Assembly: GCA_015068525.1 (NCBI GenBank)
Contig: SVKJ01000003.1
Span: 62,001 to 126,000 of the forward strand
From: Oscillospiraceae bacterium
Lineage (GTDB): Bacteria; Bacillota; Clostridia; UMGS1840; HGM11507
DNA length: 64,000 nt
Direction: 5' to 3'
How positions within the stretch are numbered: the first letter of the stretch is position 1; each line of letters starts with the position of its first letter. A program made the translations under genes and the position numbers. Below, piece after piece: positions 34,542 to 43,386 of the stretch. The notes under the pieces were generated by a model. It had not been told where the DNA came from, ran no database searches, and saw only the letters and a list, made by a program, of their open reading frames with translations.

Positions 34542-36074
34542 ATGGAATATCAAAAAGAAAATATGAGCATTTTAAAAACTGTTTCAAAAACAGCACAAAC
34601 AAAGAATTATGAATGGGATATCATTGTTCCTGATTCAAAGCCTGATATTGCAACTATAGTAAGCACAGACGGACTTGTTAATATAACGGGAAAAGAAATA
34701 ATGCAGGATAGGGTAGTTATAAACGGAAATGTTAAAATCACTATACTTTATATTTCATCTGATGATTCAAAAAGTATAAAAAGTATTGAGAATATACAGA
34801 ATTTTAATTGCGTATTGGAACTTAAAGATTTAAGACAAAATATGGAATTAAATATCTATGCTTTTGTAAATAAAATTTCATCAAATATGTTAAACAGCAG
34901 AAAAATAAATGTCGAGTCTGTCATTGATTTTCATGGTATCGCATACGACAATGAAGAAATATCATATATTGAAAAGATGGAGGAAGAAAATGTAGAATAT
35001 AAATCAAAAGAAATTAAAACAGAGAGAATGGCATCTTATTTTGAAAATTCTTTTTCTTTTAATGAAAATATTGAAGTTCCTGTCGGAAAGTCAAGTATCA
35101 CCGAAATATTAAAAATCAAACCTGAATTTTTGGTTAAGGATATCAAATTTGCAAATAATAAAATTGTATTAAGAGGAAATATCTTATTTTCGACAGTTTA
35201 TTTAAGTGATACAGATGACGATCCTGTGCAATTTATGACAAATGAAATACCAATAAATGAGATTATTGACTGGAAAGATATTAATGAGGATTCAATATTC
35301 GATTATGATGTTTTTGTAAGTAATTTTAATTACATATTAAGAGATAACAGTGACGGAGAAAAAAGAATTATAAAAGTATGCGGTGATATACTTATAAAAG
35401 GCAAAACTTATGAAGAATTATTGATTTGTCCTATTGTTGATGCATACAGTCTTAAAAGCAATCTTAATCTTCAAAAGAATTTGTTTAATTACGAAGAAAT
35501 ACATCACAGGCTTTCAGGTCAGTTTTCCTTGAAAGAAACAGTAACTTTTAATAGTTTAAAAGATATTCAGAAAGTACTTCTTCTCGAAATAAAAGAAGAT
35601 GTGGACAGTGTAACAATAACATCGGGAGTTATAAAAATAAAGGGAAATATTGCCGTTTCAATGCTCTATATATCAACAGATGGTGAAGTTTGTATGGCTA
35701 AATCTTTAGTTCCTTTGGAATATAATGTAAATACTGATGTTGATTCTTCCGAAGCATTATGCGATTTGAAACTTCAGATTGATTCTTTTTCTTATAATAT
35801 TGTTTCTTCAGATGAAATAGATTTAAGAATAAACTTAAGTTATAAAATCATAATAAAAAATCATATTTCTCAGGAAATAGTTCATGATATAGAATGTGAT
35901 AAAACAAACTGTAATTATGAAAAACATGGTATAACTGTTTTCTTTTGTGATGGTAATGAAAACTTGTGGGACATTGCCAAAAAGTATAAAACAACAGTGA
36001 AAGATATTGCTTTGGCCAATGAACTTGACGATAATATTGTTGTGAAAAAAGGAATGAAATTATTAATTCCATAG
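34542..36074 (+). CDS. SipL/SPOCS-like spore morphogenesis protein (DUF3794 repeats + LysM)
   Basis: 510 residues. Three related DUF3794/SPOCS-type domains can be traced: KNYEWDIIVPDSKPDIATIVSTDG with GNVKITILYIS, a middle copy with VKDIKFANNKIVLRGNILFSTVYLS, and a third with VTITSGVIKIKGNIAVSMLYIS. The C-terminal 45 residues form a LysM motif (GNENLWDIAKKYKTTVKDIALANEL ... GMKLLIP). This architecture is that of C. difficile SipL, which recruits SpoIVA to the forespore coat. GGAGG precedes the ATG. It is followed after 8 bases by spoIIP. Confidence 0.88.
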   Translation: MEYQKENMSILKTVSKTAQTKNYEWDIIVPDSKPDIATIVSTDGLVNITGKEIMQDRVVINGNVKITILYISSDDSKSIKSIENIQNFNCVLELKDLRQNMELNIYAFVNKISSNMLNSRKINVESVIDFHGIAYDNEEISYIEKMEEENVEYKSKEIKTERMASYFENSFSFNENIEVPVGKSSITEILKIKPEFLVKDIKFANNKIVLRGNILFSTVYLSDTDDDPVQFMTNEIPINEIIDWKDINEDSIFDYDVFVSNFNYILRDNSDGEKRIIKVCGDILIKGKTYEELLICPIVDAYSLKSNLNLQKNLFNYEEIHHRLSGQFSLKETVTFNSLKDIQKVLLLEIKEDVDSVTITSGVIKIKGNIAVSMLYISTDGEVCMAKSLVPLEYNVNTDVDSSEALCDLKLQIDSFSYNIVSSDEIDLRINLSYKIIIKNHISQEIVHDIECDKTNCNYEKHGITVFFCDGNENLWDIAKKYKTTVKDIALANELDDNIVVKKGMKLLIP

Positions 36075-36082
36075 AGGATAAT

Positions 36083-37246
36083 ATGAAACATACAAGAGCA
36101 TATGTAATAAATATAAAAAAAGTGATTATATATATAGCGATAACTGCTAGTGTTTTTTTAAGTATTATTTGTATAAGTACAAATATAAAAAAAGAAATTT
36201 TTATAAATAAACTTATTGAATACAGCATTTCGACAAACAGAATAAAAAAAGAAATTCCTGTCCTTAATAAAAATGTGAGCGAATATAAACCTGTTACACT
36301 GATTAAGATTTTAAGTTTTATATTTAATGAGAATCTGGAAAAACCTTCAAACATTTTTTCTGATAAAATTGGTTTTATAAAATCGGTAAAAAACAAACTT
36401 AGCGAACAATATAATTTTGTTAATGAAAGTAATAATTACTATATACCTAAAATCTTTAAGAGTATTTTAAAAGATGATAATATAACTTATAATCCCGCAA
36501 CTGAAACAACTATAAATTCTGTTAAAAAAAGTGGAAATATTCTTGAAAGAAAAGGGATTATCGTTGATAACAAAACAACGTACAGTTTAAATCTTTTAAA
36601 TCTCTATAATGAAAAATTAACCTTAAACAAAGTAAAGGGAAAACCACAGGTTTTAATAGTTCATACTCATGGCAGCGAAAGTTATAATCCGACTGACAGA
36701 AGTCAGGATATAAATAATAACATTGTACGTGTTGGCTCAGAAATGGCAAAAGTTTTTAAGGAAAATAATATCGAAGTTATTCATTCTGAAAAAATGCACG
36801 ATATTCCCAAATTTAACAACTCATATAAAAATTCGCTTTTAACAGTTAACGAAATGCTTGAAAAGTATCCAAGTATTTGTGTTGTTCTTGATGTTCACAG
36901 AGATGCAATGATAAGTGAGTCGGGCGAGGTTTTTAAAGTTGTTAAAGAAGCGAACGGAGTTAAATATTCTCAGGTAATGTTTGTTGTAGGAACAAATCAG
37001 GGGGGACTTACTCATAATAACTGGAAAGAAAATCTTAAATTTGCTATGCATTGTCAGGAAAAAATAAATGACATTATACCTAATCTTGCGCGGCCTATAA
37101 ATTTAAGGCAGGAAAGATTTAACCAGCATACAACAAATGCATCTTTGATAATTGAGGTGGGAACTAATGGCAATACGTTAATTGAGTCGGTTAACTCGGC
37201 TGTTATAACTGCTAAAGCAATTTCAGAAGTGTTAAATTCATATTAG
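36083..37246 (+). CDS. spoIIP: Stage II sporulation protein P
   Basis: 387 residues. N-terminal cytoplasmic stub and one membrane segment (about 12-32), a variable linker, then the SpoIIP amidase/endopeptidase domain: VLIVHTHGSESYNP (Zn His and Glu), VLDVHRDAM, and C-terminal RQERFNQHTTNASLIIEVGTNGNTLIE. SpoIIP degrades septal peptidoglycan during engulfment with SpoIID and SpoIIM, neither of which is in this window. It shares a transcript with the SipL-like gene. Confidence 0.94.
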   Translation: MKHTRAYVINIKKVIIYIAITASVFLSIICISTNIKKEIFINKLIEYSISTNRIKKEIPVLNKNVSEYKPVTLIKILSFIFNENLEKPSNIFSDKIGFIKSVKNKLSEQYNFVNESNNYYIPKIFKSILKDDNITYNPATETTINSVKKSGNILERKGIIVDNKTTYSLNLLNLYNEKLTLNKVKGKPQVLIVHTHGSESYNPTDRSQDINNNIVRVGSEMAKVFKENNIEVIHSEKMHDIPKFNNSYKNSLLTVNEMLEKYPSICVVLDVHRDAMISESGEVFKVVKEANGVKYSQVMFVVGTNQGGLTHNNWKENLKFAMHCQEKINDIIPNLARPINLRQERFNQHTTNASLIIEVGTNGNTLIESVNSAVITAKAISEVLNSY

Positions 37247-37249
37247 TAT

Positions 37250-37284
37250 GAAAACAGGTGTTAAAAATAACATCTGTTTTTTTG
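37250..37284 (+). terminator. Terminator after spoIIP
   Basis: The stem aaaacaggtgtta / taacatctgtttt (one G-U pair) is followed by a T run. Confidence 0.88.
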
Positions 37285-37317
37285 TTTAAAAAAGTTAAAA
37301 TATTAACAAAATAAGTA

Positions 37318-37346
37318 TTTACTATTTTAAAAAAGGGTGTTATAAT
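37318..37346 (+). promoter_or_regulatory. Promoter of the hydrogenase operon
   Basis: TTTACT (37318-37323), a 17-base spacer and TATAAT (37341-37346) lie about 35 bases before the hydC start. Confidence 0.6.
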
Positions 37347-37382
37347 GTATTATGTAAAAATTTGTAAAGGAGTAGGGGAATT

Positions 37383-37868
37383 ATGAGTAAAATTGATTTT
37401 AACATTGCTGACAAAATACTTGATTCTTATAACAGAAATCAATCTTCTCTTATTGCTATTATGCAGGATCTTCAGGCAGAGTTTCATTATTTACCTGAAG
37501 AAATTCTTGAATATATTGCAAAAGGTTTGGATATAAGTATTGCGAAGGTATATGGAGTAGCCACTTTCTATGAAAATTTTTCTTTGGAACCAAAAGGAAA
37601 ATATATCATTAAAATATGCGATGGTACAGCATGCCACGTAAGAAAGTCTATTCCTATTTTGGAAACATTAAGAAAGGAATTAGGTCTTTCAGATAAAAAG
37701 CACACAACTGATGATATGCTCTTCACAGTTGAAACCGTGTCTTGTCTGGGCGCTTGCGGTCTTGCACCTGCTGTTATGGTAAATGATACAGTTCACGGTT
37801 CTATGACTCCTGAAAAAGCAATAGAAATGCTTGAAAAAATCAGAGAGGAGGAAAAGAATAATGGCTAA
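37383..37868 (+). CDS. hydC: NuoE-like [2Fe-2S] subunit of bifurcating hydrogenase
   Basis: 161 residues of the NuoE/thioredoxin-like ferredoxin family. The [2Fe-2S] cysteines are in CDGTACHVRKS and the later CLGACGLAPAVMV. The helical N-terminus LIAIMQDLQAEFHYLPEEIL and VYGVATFYENFSL are typical. It is the small electron-transfer subunit of the HydABC (or Hnd) complex. GGAG precedes the ATG. Its 3' end overlaps hydB by 8 bases. Confidence 0.93.
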   Translation: MSKIDFNIADKILDSYNRNQSSLIAIMQDLQAEFHYLPEEILEYIAKGLDISIAKVYGVATFYENFSLEPKGKYIIKICDGTACHVRKSIPILETLRKELGLSDKKHTTDDMLFTVETVSCLGACGLAPAVMVNDTVHGSMTPEKAIEMLEKIREEEKNNG

Positions 37869-39747
37869 GTTAAACAGTTTGAAAGAATTAAATGATTTAA
37901 GAGAATTTGCTGTAAATTCTTTGAACAAACAAAAGAAAAAGGTTCTTGTTTGTTGTGGGACAGGCTGTGTAGCCGGAGGTTCTCTTATTATTTATGATAA
38001 AATTAAAACAGCATGTGAAAAAAATAATATTGATGTATGCGTTGAGTTAGAACATGAGCCACATGAAAATAATATTGGCTTAAAGAAAAGCGGATGCCAC
38101 GGTTTTTGTGAAATGGGACCTCTTCTTAAAATTGAGCCAATGGGTGTTCTGTACATAAAAGTAAAACCTGAAGACTGTGATGAAATTATCGAAAAAACAA
38201 TTCTTCACGATGAAATTATTGACAGGCTTTTATATAAACTTGATGGTAAAACATATCAGAGTCAGGAAGAAATTCCGTTTTATAAAAAGCAAACCCGTAT
38301 GGTACTTGCAAACTGCGGTCAAAATGATGCAGAAGATATTTTAGAATATATTGCAAAAGGCGGATATACTGCTTTGGAAAAAGCACTGTTTAAAATGACT
38401 CCTGATGATATATGTAATGAAATTGAACTGTCCAAACTTCGTGGAAGAGGGGGCGGTGGTTTCCCGACTGCAAGAAAATGGAAACAAGTTCAAAGGCAGG
38501 AAGAACCTCAGAAATATATAGTTTGTAATGGTGACGAAGGTGACCCTGGTGCATTTATGGACAGAAGTATTATGGAAGGCGATCCTCATAAGATGTTAGA
38601 AGGTATGATGATTGCAGGGATTGCAACAGGTGCTTCTGAAGGTTATGTTTATGTAAGAGCGGAATATCCTCTCGCAGTTAAAAGACTTAATATTGCAATA
38701 GAAAAAGCAAGAGAAACAGGATTGCTTGGTAAAAATATACTTGGCTCTTCATTCTCATTTGATATTCATGTAAATAAAGGTGCCGGAGCGTTCGTTTGCG
38801 GAGAAGGAAGTGCTCTTACAGCGTCTATTGAAGGTTCAAGAGGTATGCCTCGTGTTAAACCTCCAAGAACTGTTGAAAAAGGTTTGTTCGGTAAACCAAC
38901 AGTGTTAAATAATGTTGAAACTTTTGCAAATGTTCCGCTTATTATCGCAAATGGTGCAGATTGGTATAAAACTTTAGGTACTGAAAACAGTCCTGGTACC
39001 AAAGCATTTGCTTTAACAGGAAACGTTGTTAATACAGGACTTATCGAAGTTCCTATGGGAACAACACTTAGAGAAGTTATTTTTGATATCGGTGGAGGTA
39101 TTAAAAACGGTAAGAACTTTAAAGCAGTTCAGATAGGCGGTCCTTCGGGAGGTTGTTTATGTTTACCGCATGAACATCTTGATTTACCGATGGATTTTGA
39201 CTCTCTTAAAAAAGTTGGCGCTATGATAGGCTCAGGCGGTCTTGTTGTTATGGATGACAGTACCTGTATGGTAGAAGTATCAAGATTTTTTATGAACTTT
39301 ACTCAAAACGAATCTTGTGGTAAATGTGTTCCTTGCCGTGAAGGTACAAAGAGAATGCTTGAAATCTTAGAAAGAATTGTTGCAGGTAACGGTACTGTTG
39401 AAGATGTTGAAATGCTTGGGGAATTATCCGATACTATTTCAAGTACTGCTCTTTGCGGTCTTGGAAAAACTGCTTCTTTCCCTGTGCAGAGTACACTAAG
39501 ATACTTTAAAGATGAATATATTGCACATGTTGTTGATAAAAAATGTCCTGCAGGCGACTGCCAGGCGCTTAAAAATTACTATATCGATAAAGATTTATGT
39601 AAAGGCTGTTCTAAATGTGCAAGAAATTGCCCTGTAAATGCTATATCAGGCGTAATCAAACAACCGTTTACTATTGATACGAAAAAATGTATCAAGTGTG
39701 GTGCTTGTGTAGATAATTGTGCCTTTAATGCAGTTAAGGAGGGGTAA
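37861..39747 (+). CDS. hydB: NuoF-like NAD(P)H/FMN subunit of bifurcating hydrogenase
   Basis: 628 residues. An N-terminal thioredoxin-like [2Fe-2S] domain (CCGTGCVAGG, SGCHGFCEMGP) is followed by the NuoF core with the NAD/FMN site GRGGGGFPTARKW and CNGDEGDPGAFMDR, the SLBB part, and the [4Fe-4S] motif ESCGKCVPCREG. The C-terminus has two ferredoxin motifs (CKGCSKCARNCP, CIKCGACVDNC). This is HydB/HndC architecture. ATG 37861 has GAGGAGG upstream; the frame open to 37831 lies inside hydC. Confidence 0.95.
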   Translation: MAKLNSLKELNDLREFAVNSLNKQKKKVLVCCGTGCVAGGSLIIYDKIKTACEKNNIDVCVELEHEPHENNIGLKKSGCHGFCEMGPLLKIEPMGVLYIKVKPEDCDEIIEKTILHDEIIDRLLYKLDGKTYQSQEEIPFYKKQTRMVLANCGQNDAEDILEYIAKGGYTALEKALFKMTPDDICNEIELSKLRGRGGGGFPTARKWKQVQRQEEPQKYIVCNGDEGDPGAFMDRSIMEGDPHKMLEGMMIAGIATGASEGYVYVRAEYPLAVKRLNIAIEKARETGLLGKNILGSSFSFDIHVNKGAGAFVCGEGSALTASIEGSRGMPRVKPPRTVEKGLFGKPTVLNNVETFANVPLIIANGADWYKTLGTENSPGTKAFALTGNVVNTGLIEVPMGTTLREVIFDIGGGIKNGKNFKAVQIGGPSGGCLCLPHEHLDLPMDFDSLKKVGAMIGSGGLVVMDDSTCMVEVSRFFMNFTQNESCGKCVPCREGTKRMLEILERIVAGNGTVEDVEMLGELSDTISSTALCGLGKTASFPVQSTLRYFKDEYIAHVVDKKCPAGDCQALKNYYIDKDLCKGCSKCARNCPVNAISGVIKQPFTIDTKKCIKCGACVDNCAFNAVKEG

Positions 39748-39749
39748 TT

Positions 39750-41450
39750 ATGGCTAAGGGAATTATGTATATAGATGGCAGAAGAGTTGCTTTTGACGGA
39801 GAAAAAAATGTTCTTCAGGTTATAAGAAAAGCAGGTATAGAAATTCCTACTTTCTGCTACTACTCAGAATTATCAGTTCATGGCGCATGCCGTATGTGTG
39901 TTGTTGAAAATGAATGGGGAGGAATAGAAGCTTCGTGTTCTATGGAACCTCGTGACGGTATGAAGATTAAAACAAACACTAAAAAACTTTTGAAACACAG
40001 AAGAATGATTCTTGAACTTCTTCTTGCTGCTCACTGCAGAGATTGTACTATCTGTACTAAAAACGGCAATTGTAAATTACAGCAACTTGCTGTTCAGTTC
40101 GGTATTAATAAGGTAAGATTTGCAGATACAAGAGGTGAACTTCCTCATGATGAAACAAGCCCTTCTATTGACAGGGATTTAAGTAAATGTATCTTATGTG
40201 GCGACTGTGTGCGTGTTTGCGACGAAATAATGGGTATGGGAGTTATTGACTTTACATACAGAGGCTCTGAACTTAAAGTTACTCCTGCTTTTAACAGAAA
40301 TCTTATAGATACAGATTGTATAGGCTGCGGGCAGTGTGCTGCAGTTTGTCCTACAGGTGCTATAACCGTTAAAAGAGAAATTGGTAAAGTTTGGAATGCT
40401 ATTCATGATGAAAACAAGAGAGTTGTTTTCCAGATTGCTCCTGCAGTTAGAGTTGCTATCGGAGAAGAGTTTAATGCTCCGATTGGAACAAATGTTTTGG
40501 GAAAACTTGTTGCTTCTATTAAAAGAATGGGCGTAGATGAAGTTTTTGATACAACCTTAAGTGCAGACTTAACTGTTATTGAAGAATCAAATGAATTCCT
40601 TAACAGACTTGAAAATGGTGGTAAATTCCCTATGTTTACCTCTTGCTGTCCGGGTTGGGTAAATTATATTGAAAAGAGAAAACCTGAATTAACTGATAAT
40701 ATTTCAACCTGTAAATCTCCGATGGAAATGTTTGGTGCCGTTCTTAAAGAATATTATAAACCTATCGATAAGGAAGATGGCAAAGAAACATTTGTTGTTG
40801 CAGTTATGCCTTGTACAGCTAAGAAAATTGAAGCAGGAAGAGAAGAATTTACAAGAGATAATATTCCTGATATTGACTGCGTTATTACTACAAGCGAACT
40901 TGCAGTAATGATCAAAGAAAGCGGAATTAAGTTTATGGAACTTGAAAATGAAGCACCTGATATGCCTTTTGGTTTAGGTTCAGGAGCAGGTGTTATTTTC
41001 GGTGCAACAGGTGGTGTTGCAGAAGCAGTTATCAGAAGATGCTTCCCTGAAAAAACAACCAATGCTCTTCGTGAAATCGAATTTTGTGGTGTGCGTGGTA
41101 TGGATGATGTTAAAGAAGCCACAATTACAGTCGGAGATAAGGAAATCAAAATTGCTGTTGTTCATGGACTTAGAAATGCTCAGGAACTTATTAAGAAAAT
41201 AGAAAACAATGAAGTTTATTACGACTTGGTTGAAGTTATGGCATGTCCCGGCGGATGTGTTGGCGGTGCCGGTCAGCCTCATAATACAAAACATAAGAAA
41301 AAACAACGTGCAAAAGGTCTTTACAATGCAGACAGAAACTCTCAGATTAAACGTTCTGAAGAAAATCCTGCTGCTCTTGGCTTATATGAAGGTATTTTGA
41401 AAGATAGAAATCACGAACTTCTTCATGTTCACTATAATTTTAACAAATAA
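39750..41450 (+). CDS. hydA: [FeFe] hydrogenase catalytic subunit
   Basis: 566 residues. Domains in order: an N-terminal [2Fe-2S] ferredoxin (CYYSELSVHGACRMC), the His-Cys [4Fe-4S] site (HCRDCTICTKNGNC), two [4Fe-4S] motifs (CILCGDCVRVC; CIGCGQCAAVCP), the H-cluster domain with L1 TSCCPGW (about 297), L2 MPCTAKK (about 352) and L3 MACPGGCVGGAGQP (about 496), and the small-subunit-like tail. All cluster cysteines are present. With hydC and hydB it makes the electron-confurcating/bifurcating trimer that couples ferredoxin and NAD(P)H to H2. Maturases HydEFG are not in the window. Confidence 0.96.
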   Translation: MAKGIMYIDGRRVAFDGEKNVLQVIRKAGIEIPTFCYYSELSVHGACRMCVVENEWGGIEASCSMEPRDGMKIKTNTKKLLKHRRMILELLLAAHCRDCTICTKNGNCKLQQLAVQFGINKVRFADTRGELPHDETSPSIDRDLSKCILCGDCVRVCDEIMGMGVIDFTYRGSELKVTPAFNRNLIDTDCIGCGQCAAVCPTGAITVKREIGKVWNAIHDENKRVVFQIAPAVRVAIGEEFNAPIGTNVLGKLVASIKRMGVDEVFDTTLSADLTVIEESNEFLNRLENGGKFPMFTSCCPGWVNYIEKRKPELTDNISTCKSPMEMFGAVLKEYYKPIDKEDGKETFVVAVMPCTAKKIEAGREEFTRDNIPDIDCVITTSELAVMIKESGIKFMELENEAPDMPFGLGSGAGVIFGATGGVAEAVIRRCFPEKTTNALREIEFCGVRGMDDVKEATITVGDKEIKIAVVHGLRNAQELIKKIENNEVYYDLVEVMACPGGCVGGAGQPHNTKHKKKQRAKGLYNADRNSQIKRSEENPAALGLYEGILKDRNHELLHVHYNFNK

Positions 41451-41480
41451 ATATTTTACAAGTAAAAACCTTGTTGTTTT

Positions 41481-41511
41481 AAAAAATGCGATTTTTTAAT
41501 CGCATTTTTTT
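41481..41511 (+). terminator. Terminator after hydA
   Basis: The stem aaaaatgcgatt / aatcgcattttt is followed by T residues. Confidence 0.88.
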
Positions 41512-41548
41512 ATTGTGTAATAGAATATACCCATGATATTCGTTCGCA

Positions 41549-41579
41549 TAAAAAAAACCACCTCACTTGTAGGCAGTCA
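41549..41579 (-). terminator. Minus-strand terminator
   Basis: On the minus strand gactgcct pairs with aggtggtt (8 bp, three G-U pairs) around ACAAGTG, followed by a run of T. It would end minus-strand transcripts from the sigma/anti-sigma operon before they reach hydA. Confidence 0.6.
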
Positions 41580-41650
41580 GTAAAATGTATGTAATTGGCA
41601 AACCCTTTTTAGTGCATTTTGAGACACTGTTTACAAAATATCTTTATAGA

Positions 41651-41692
41651 CTAAGTGCATGACTATCGTTTTATCGACAGTCATGCACTTAG
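41651..41692 (-). terminator. Long hairpin at the 3' end of the anti-sigma-like transcript
   Basis: The 14-bp perfect arms ctaagtgcatgact / agtcatgcacttag are extended by a further 4 pairs. The one imperfect position is A/C on the plus strand but G-U on the minus strand. No T run follows, so it may protect the 3' end rather than terminate. The rest of the gap between 41512 and 41712 holds nothing else I recognise. Confidence 0.55.
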
Positions 41693-41711
41693 CACTACAA
41701 ATTTTCTTTCG

Positions 41712-42734
41712 TTACTGTTTGTTCACAAGATGAAAATAAGGTTTAAAGGTGTTTTCTTCACTGAAATTTTTAATTTCATAAGGAATATCGTTAAGGATAT
41801 TAATAACATTGGTATATTCTTTAATATCAATTTTAAATATGTTTTTTTCTATTTCTTCCATTTTAATATCGTTAAAGAGTGAATTATCGCAGTTTGTTAT
41901 AATTACAATATTTTCTACACTGTGGGAAAAATCGTATATCGGGGAAGTTGCCATACTGCCTTGGCCACCACTGCCGCCTGAAGCACCAGCGCCTGAACTG
42001 CTTCCGCCTCCGCCACCACCGGCGTTGCCTCCACTGTGAATATTTTCGTTGCCAGAAGCGTTTGCTGTTTCGTTATCAGAAGTTTTATCATTAAGTGATT
42101 CGCTGCTTACTTCTGTTTCTGAAATTTTATGTTCCTGGTTTGCGATAGAAGGTGTGTTTTCTTCTTTTTCTTTATTTTCAGGCAGTTTTTCTTGTGGCTT
42201 AGTTGTACTGTTATTAAAAAGAACAGGTTGATTTGAAGTTCTGCTTTTATCCTCGTTTATAATTCTTTCTTTGTTGTTAGAATTTTCGTTATTTAAACTT
42301 TCAGTTGTTGACTTACTAATATCTTTATCCTCAATAGATTGAGATGTTTTATAATTATTAGATGGCATAACCTCTTTGTTTTGCATTTTTTCATGAGGAT
42401 TATAATTAATTCCGAATGAAAATGCAATTAAGAATACTGCTAAAACAGCCGTTGCTGTAATATTAATTTTAAATAAGTTCTTTTTGCTTTTTAAAGGTGC
42501 ATTGTTAAGGTTGTAATCAACAAGTTTTTCTCTTAATTTAACTTTAAAATCAGATGGAAGGGGAGAGTTACTCTGATTTTTAAGTTCGTCTTTAATATTT
42601 TTAATAAGTACATATTCTTCATTTAAATCGCTGTGCTTTTTCAGATATTTGTTAAGTTTATTAAGTTCTTTTTCGCTGATAGTATTATCTGCTTTTTTAA
42701 ACATTAGCAAAGATATTTTATCTTTCTTTTTCAT
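41712..42734 (-). CDS. Membrane-anchored anti-sigma-like protein with Gly-rich linker
   Basis: 340 residues from ATG at 42732-42734 (GGAAAGGAG upstream). Cytoplasmic N-terminal part (about 1-85) of charged helices without cysteines, so no zinc-binding anti-sigma domain. One membrane segment follows (INITATAVLAVFLIAFSFGI). Next come an Asn/Ser/Glu-rich extracellular linker, a stretch of Gly/Ser/Ala around residues 235-265, and a C-terminal ~75-residue domain ending FKPYFHLVNKQ. Its position after an ECF sigma gene suggests it restrains that sigma factor, but no known anti-sigma family is recognised. Confidence 0.75.
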   Translation of the reverse strand: MKKKDKISLLMFKKADNTISEKELNKLNKYLKKHSDLNEEYVLIKNIKDELKNQSNSPLPSDFKVKLREKLVDYNLNNAPLKSKKNLFKINITATAVLAVFLIAFSFGINYNPHEKMQNKEVMPSNNYKTSQSIEDKDISKSTTESLNNENSNNKERIINEDKSRTSNQPVLFNNSTTKPQEKLPENKEKEENTPSIANQEHKISETEVSSESLNDKTSDNETANASGNENIHSGGNAGGGGGGSSSGAGASGGSGGQGSMATSPIYDFSHSVENIVIITNCDNSLFNDIKMEEIEKNIFKIDIKEYTNVINILNDIPYEIKNFSEENTFKPYFHLVNKQ

Positions 42735-42754
42735 ATTATACTCCTTTCCAGTCA

Positions 42755-43369
42755 TTATTTAAAATATCTTATAATAAATATGACTAAAATTGAAAGGAAA
42801 AGTTCCTTGTTTTTAAGAAGAATTTCTTTTAATTTAAGTCTTGCACGGGATATTTTTGATTTAACAGTTCCTAAGTTTAAATCGGTTATTTTTGCAATTT
42901 CTTCATAAGAAAAACCTTCGATATCCCGAAGAATAATCATTTCTTTTTGAATATTATCTAATTTATCAAGTGCTTCATATAAAACTTTTTGCCTTTCGTT
43001 TTCCAAAACTTTTCCCACAACATTTTGCTTTTTATCTTCAAACTGTATAGGTATTTCATTGTCTTTTGGGGATACGGTTTGTTCAAGCGAAATTGTAAAG
43101 TTATTCTTTTTATTTTTATTTATATAATCAAGACAGGTGTTAACGGTTATTTTATAAAGCCAGGTTGAAAAAGAGGAATTTCCTTTAAAATTAGAAATAT
43201 ATTTATATGCTTTTAAAAGTGCGTCCTGAGATGCATCAAAAGCATCGTGTTCATTTTTTAACATTTTAAGTGAAATATTGTAAACTGTGGTCTGATATTT
43301 TTCTATTAACTTTTCAAAGGACTCAATATGCCCGTCTTGTGCTTTTTTAATCAGTTCGTTGTCAATCAA
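42755..43369 (-). CDS. ECF-type RNA polymerase sigma factor
   Basis: 204 residues. Sigma region 2 covers EKLIEKYQTTVYNISLKML, DAFDASQDALLKAYKYI and FKGNSSFSTWLYKITVNTC; region 4 covers LREIEGFSYEEIAK-type EGFSYEEIAKITDLNLGTVKSKISRARLKLKEI. The start is taken as TTG at 43367-43369 because AGGTGA lies 5 bases upstream; the GTG at 43376-43378 is part of that site. Unusually, the protein ends in a hydrophobic tail (LFLSILVIFIIRYFK), which might tether it to the membrane. It follows radA by 17 bases, and the anti-sigma-like gene follows it. Confidence 0.9.
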   Translation of the reverse strand: MIDNELIKKAQDGHIESFEKLIEKYQTTVYNISLKMLKNEHDAFDASQDALLKAYKYISNFKGNSSFSTWLYKITVNTCLDYINKNKKNNFTISLEQTVSPKDNEIPIQFEDKKQNVVGKVLENERQKVLYEALDKLDNIQKEMIILRDIEGFSYEEIAKITDLNLGTVKSKISRARLKLKEILLKNKELFLSILVIFIIRYFK

Positions 43370-43386
43370 ATATTTCACCTCGTTTG

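Noticed and set aside
41655..41882. 75-codon plus-strand ORF near the anti-sigma gene
   Set aside because: Antisense to the 3' end of the anti-sigma-like gene and its hairpin; no coding character.
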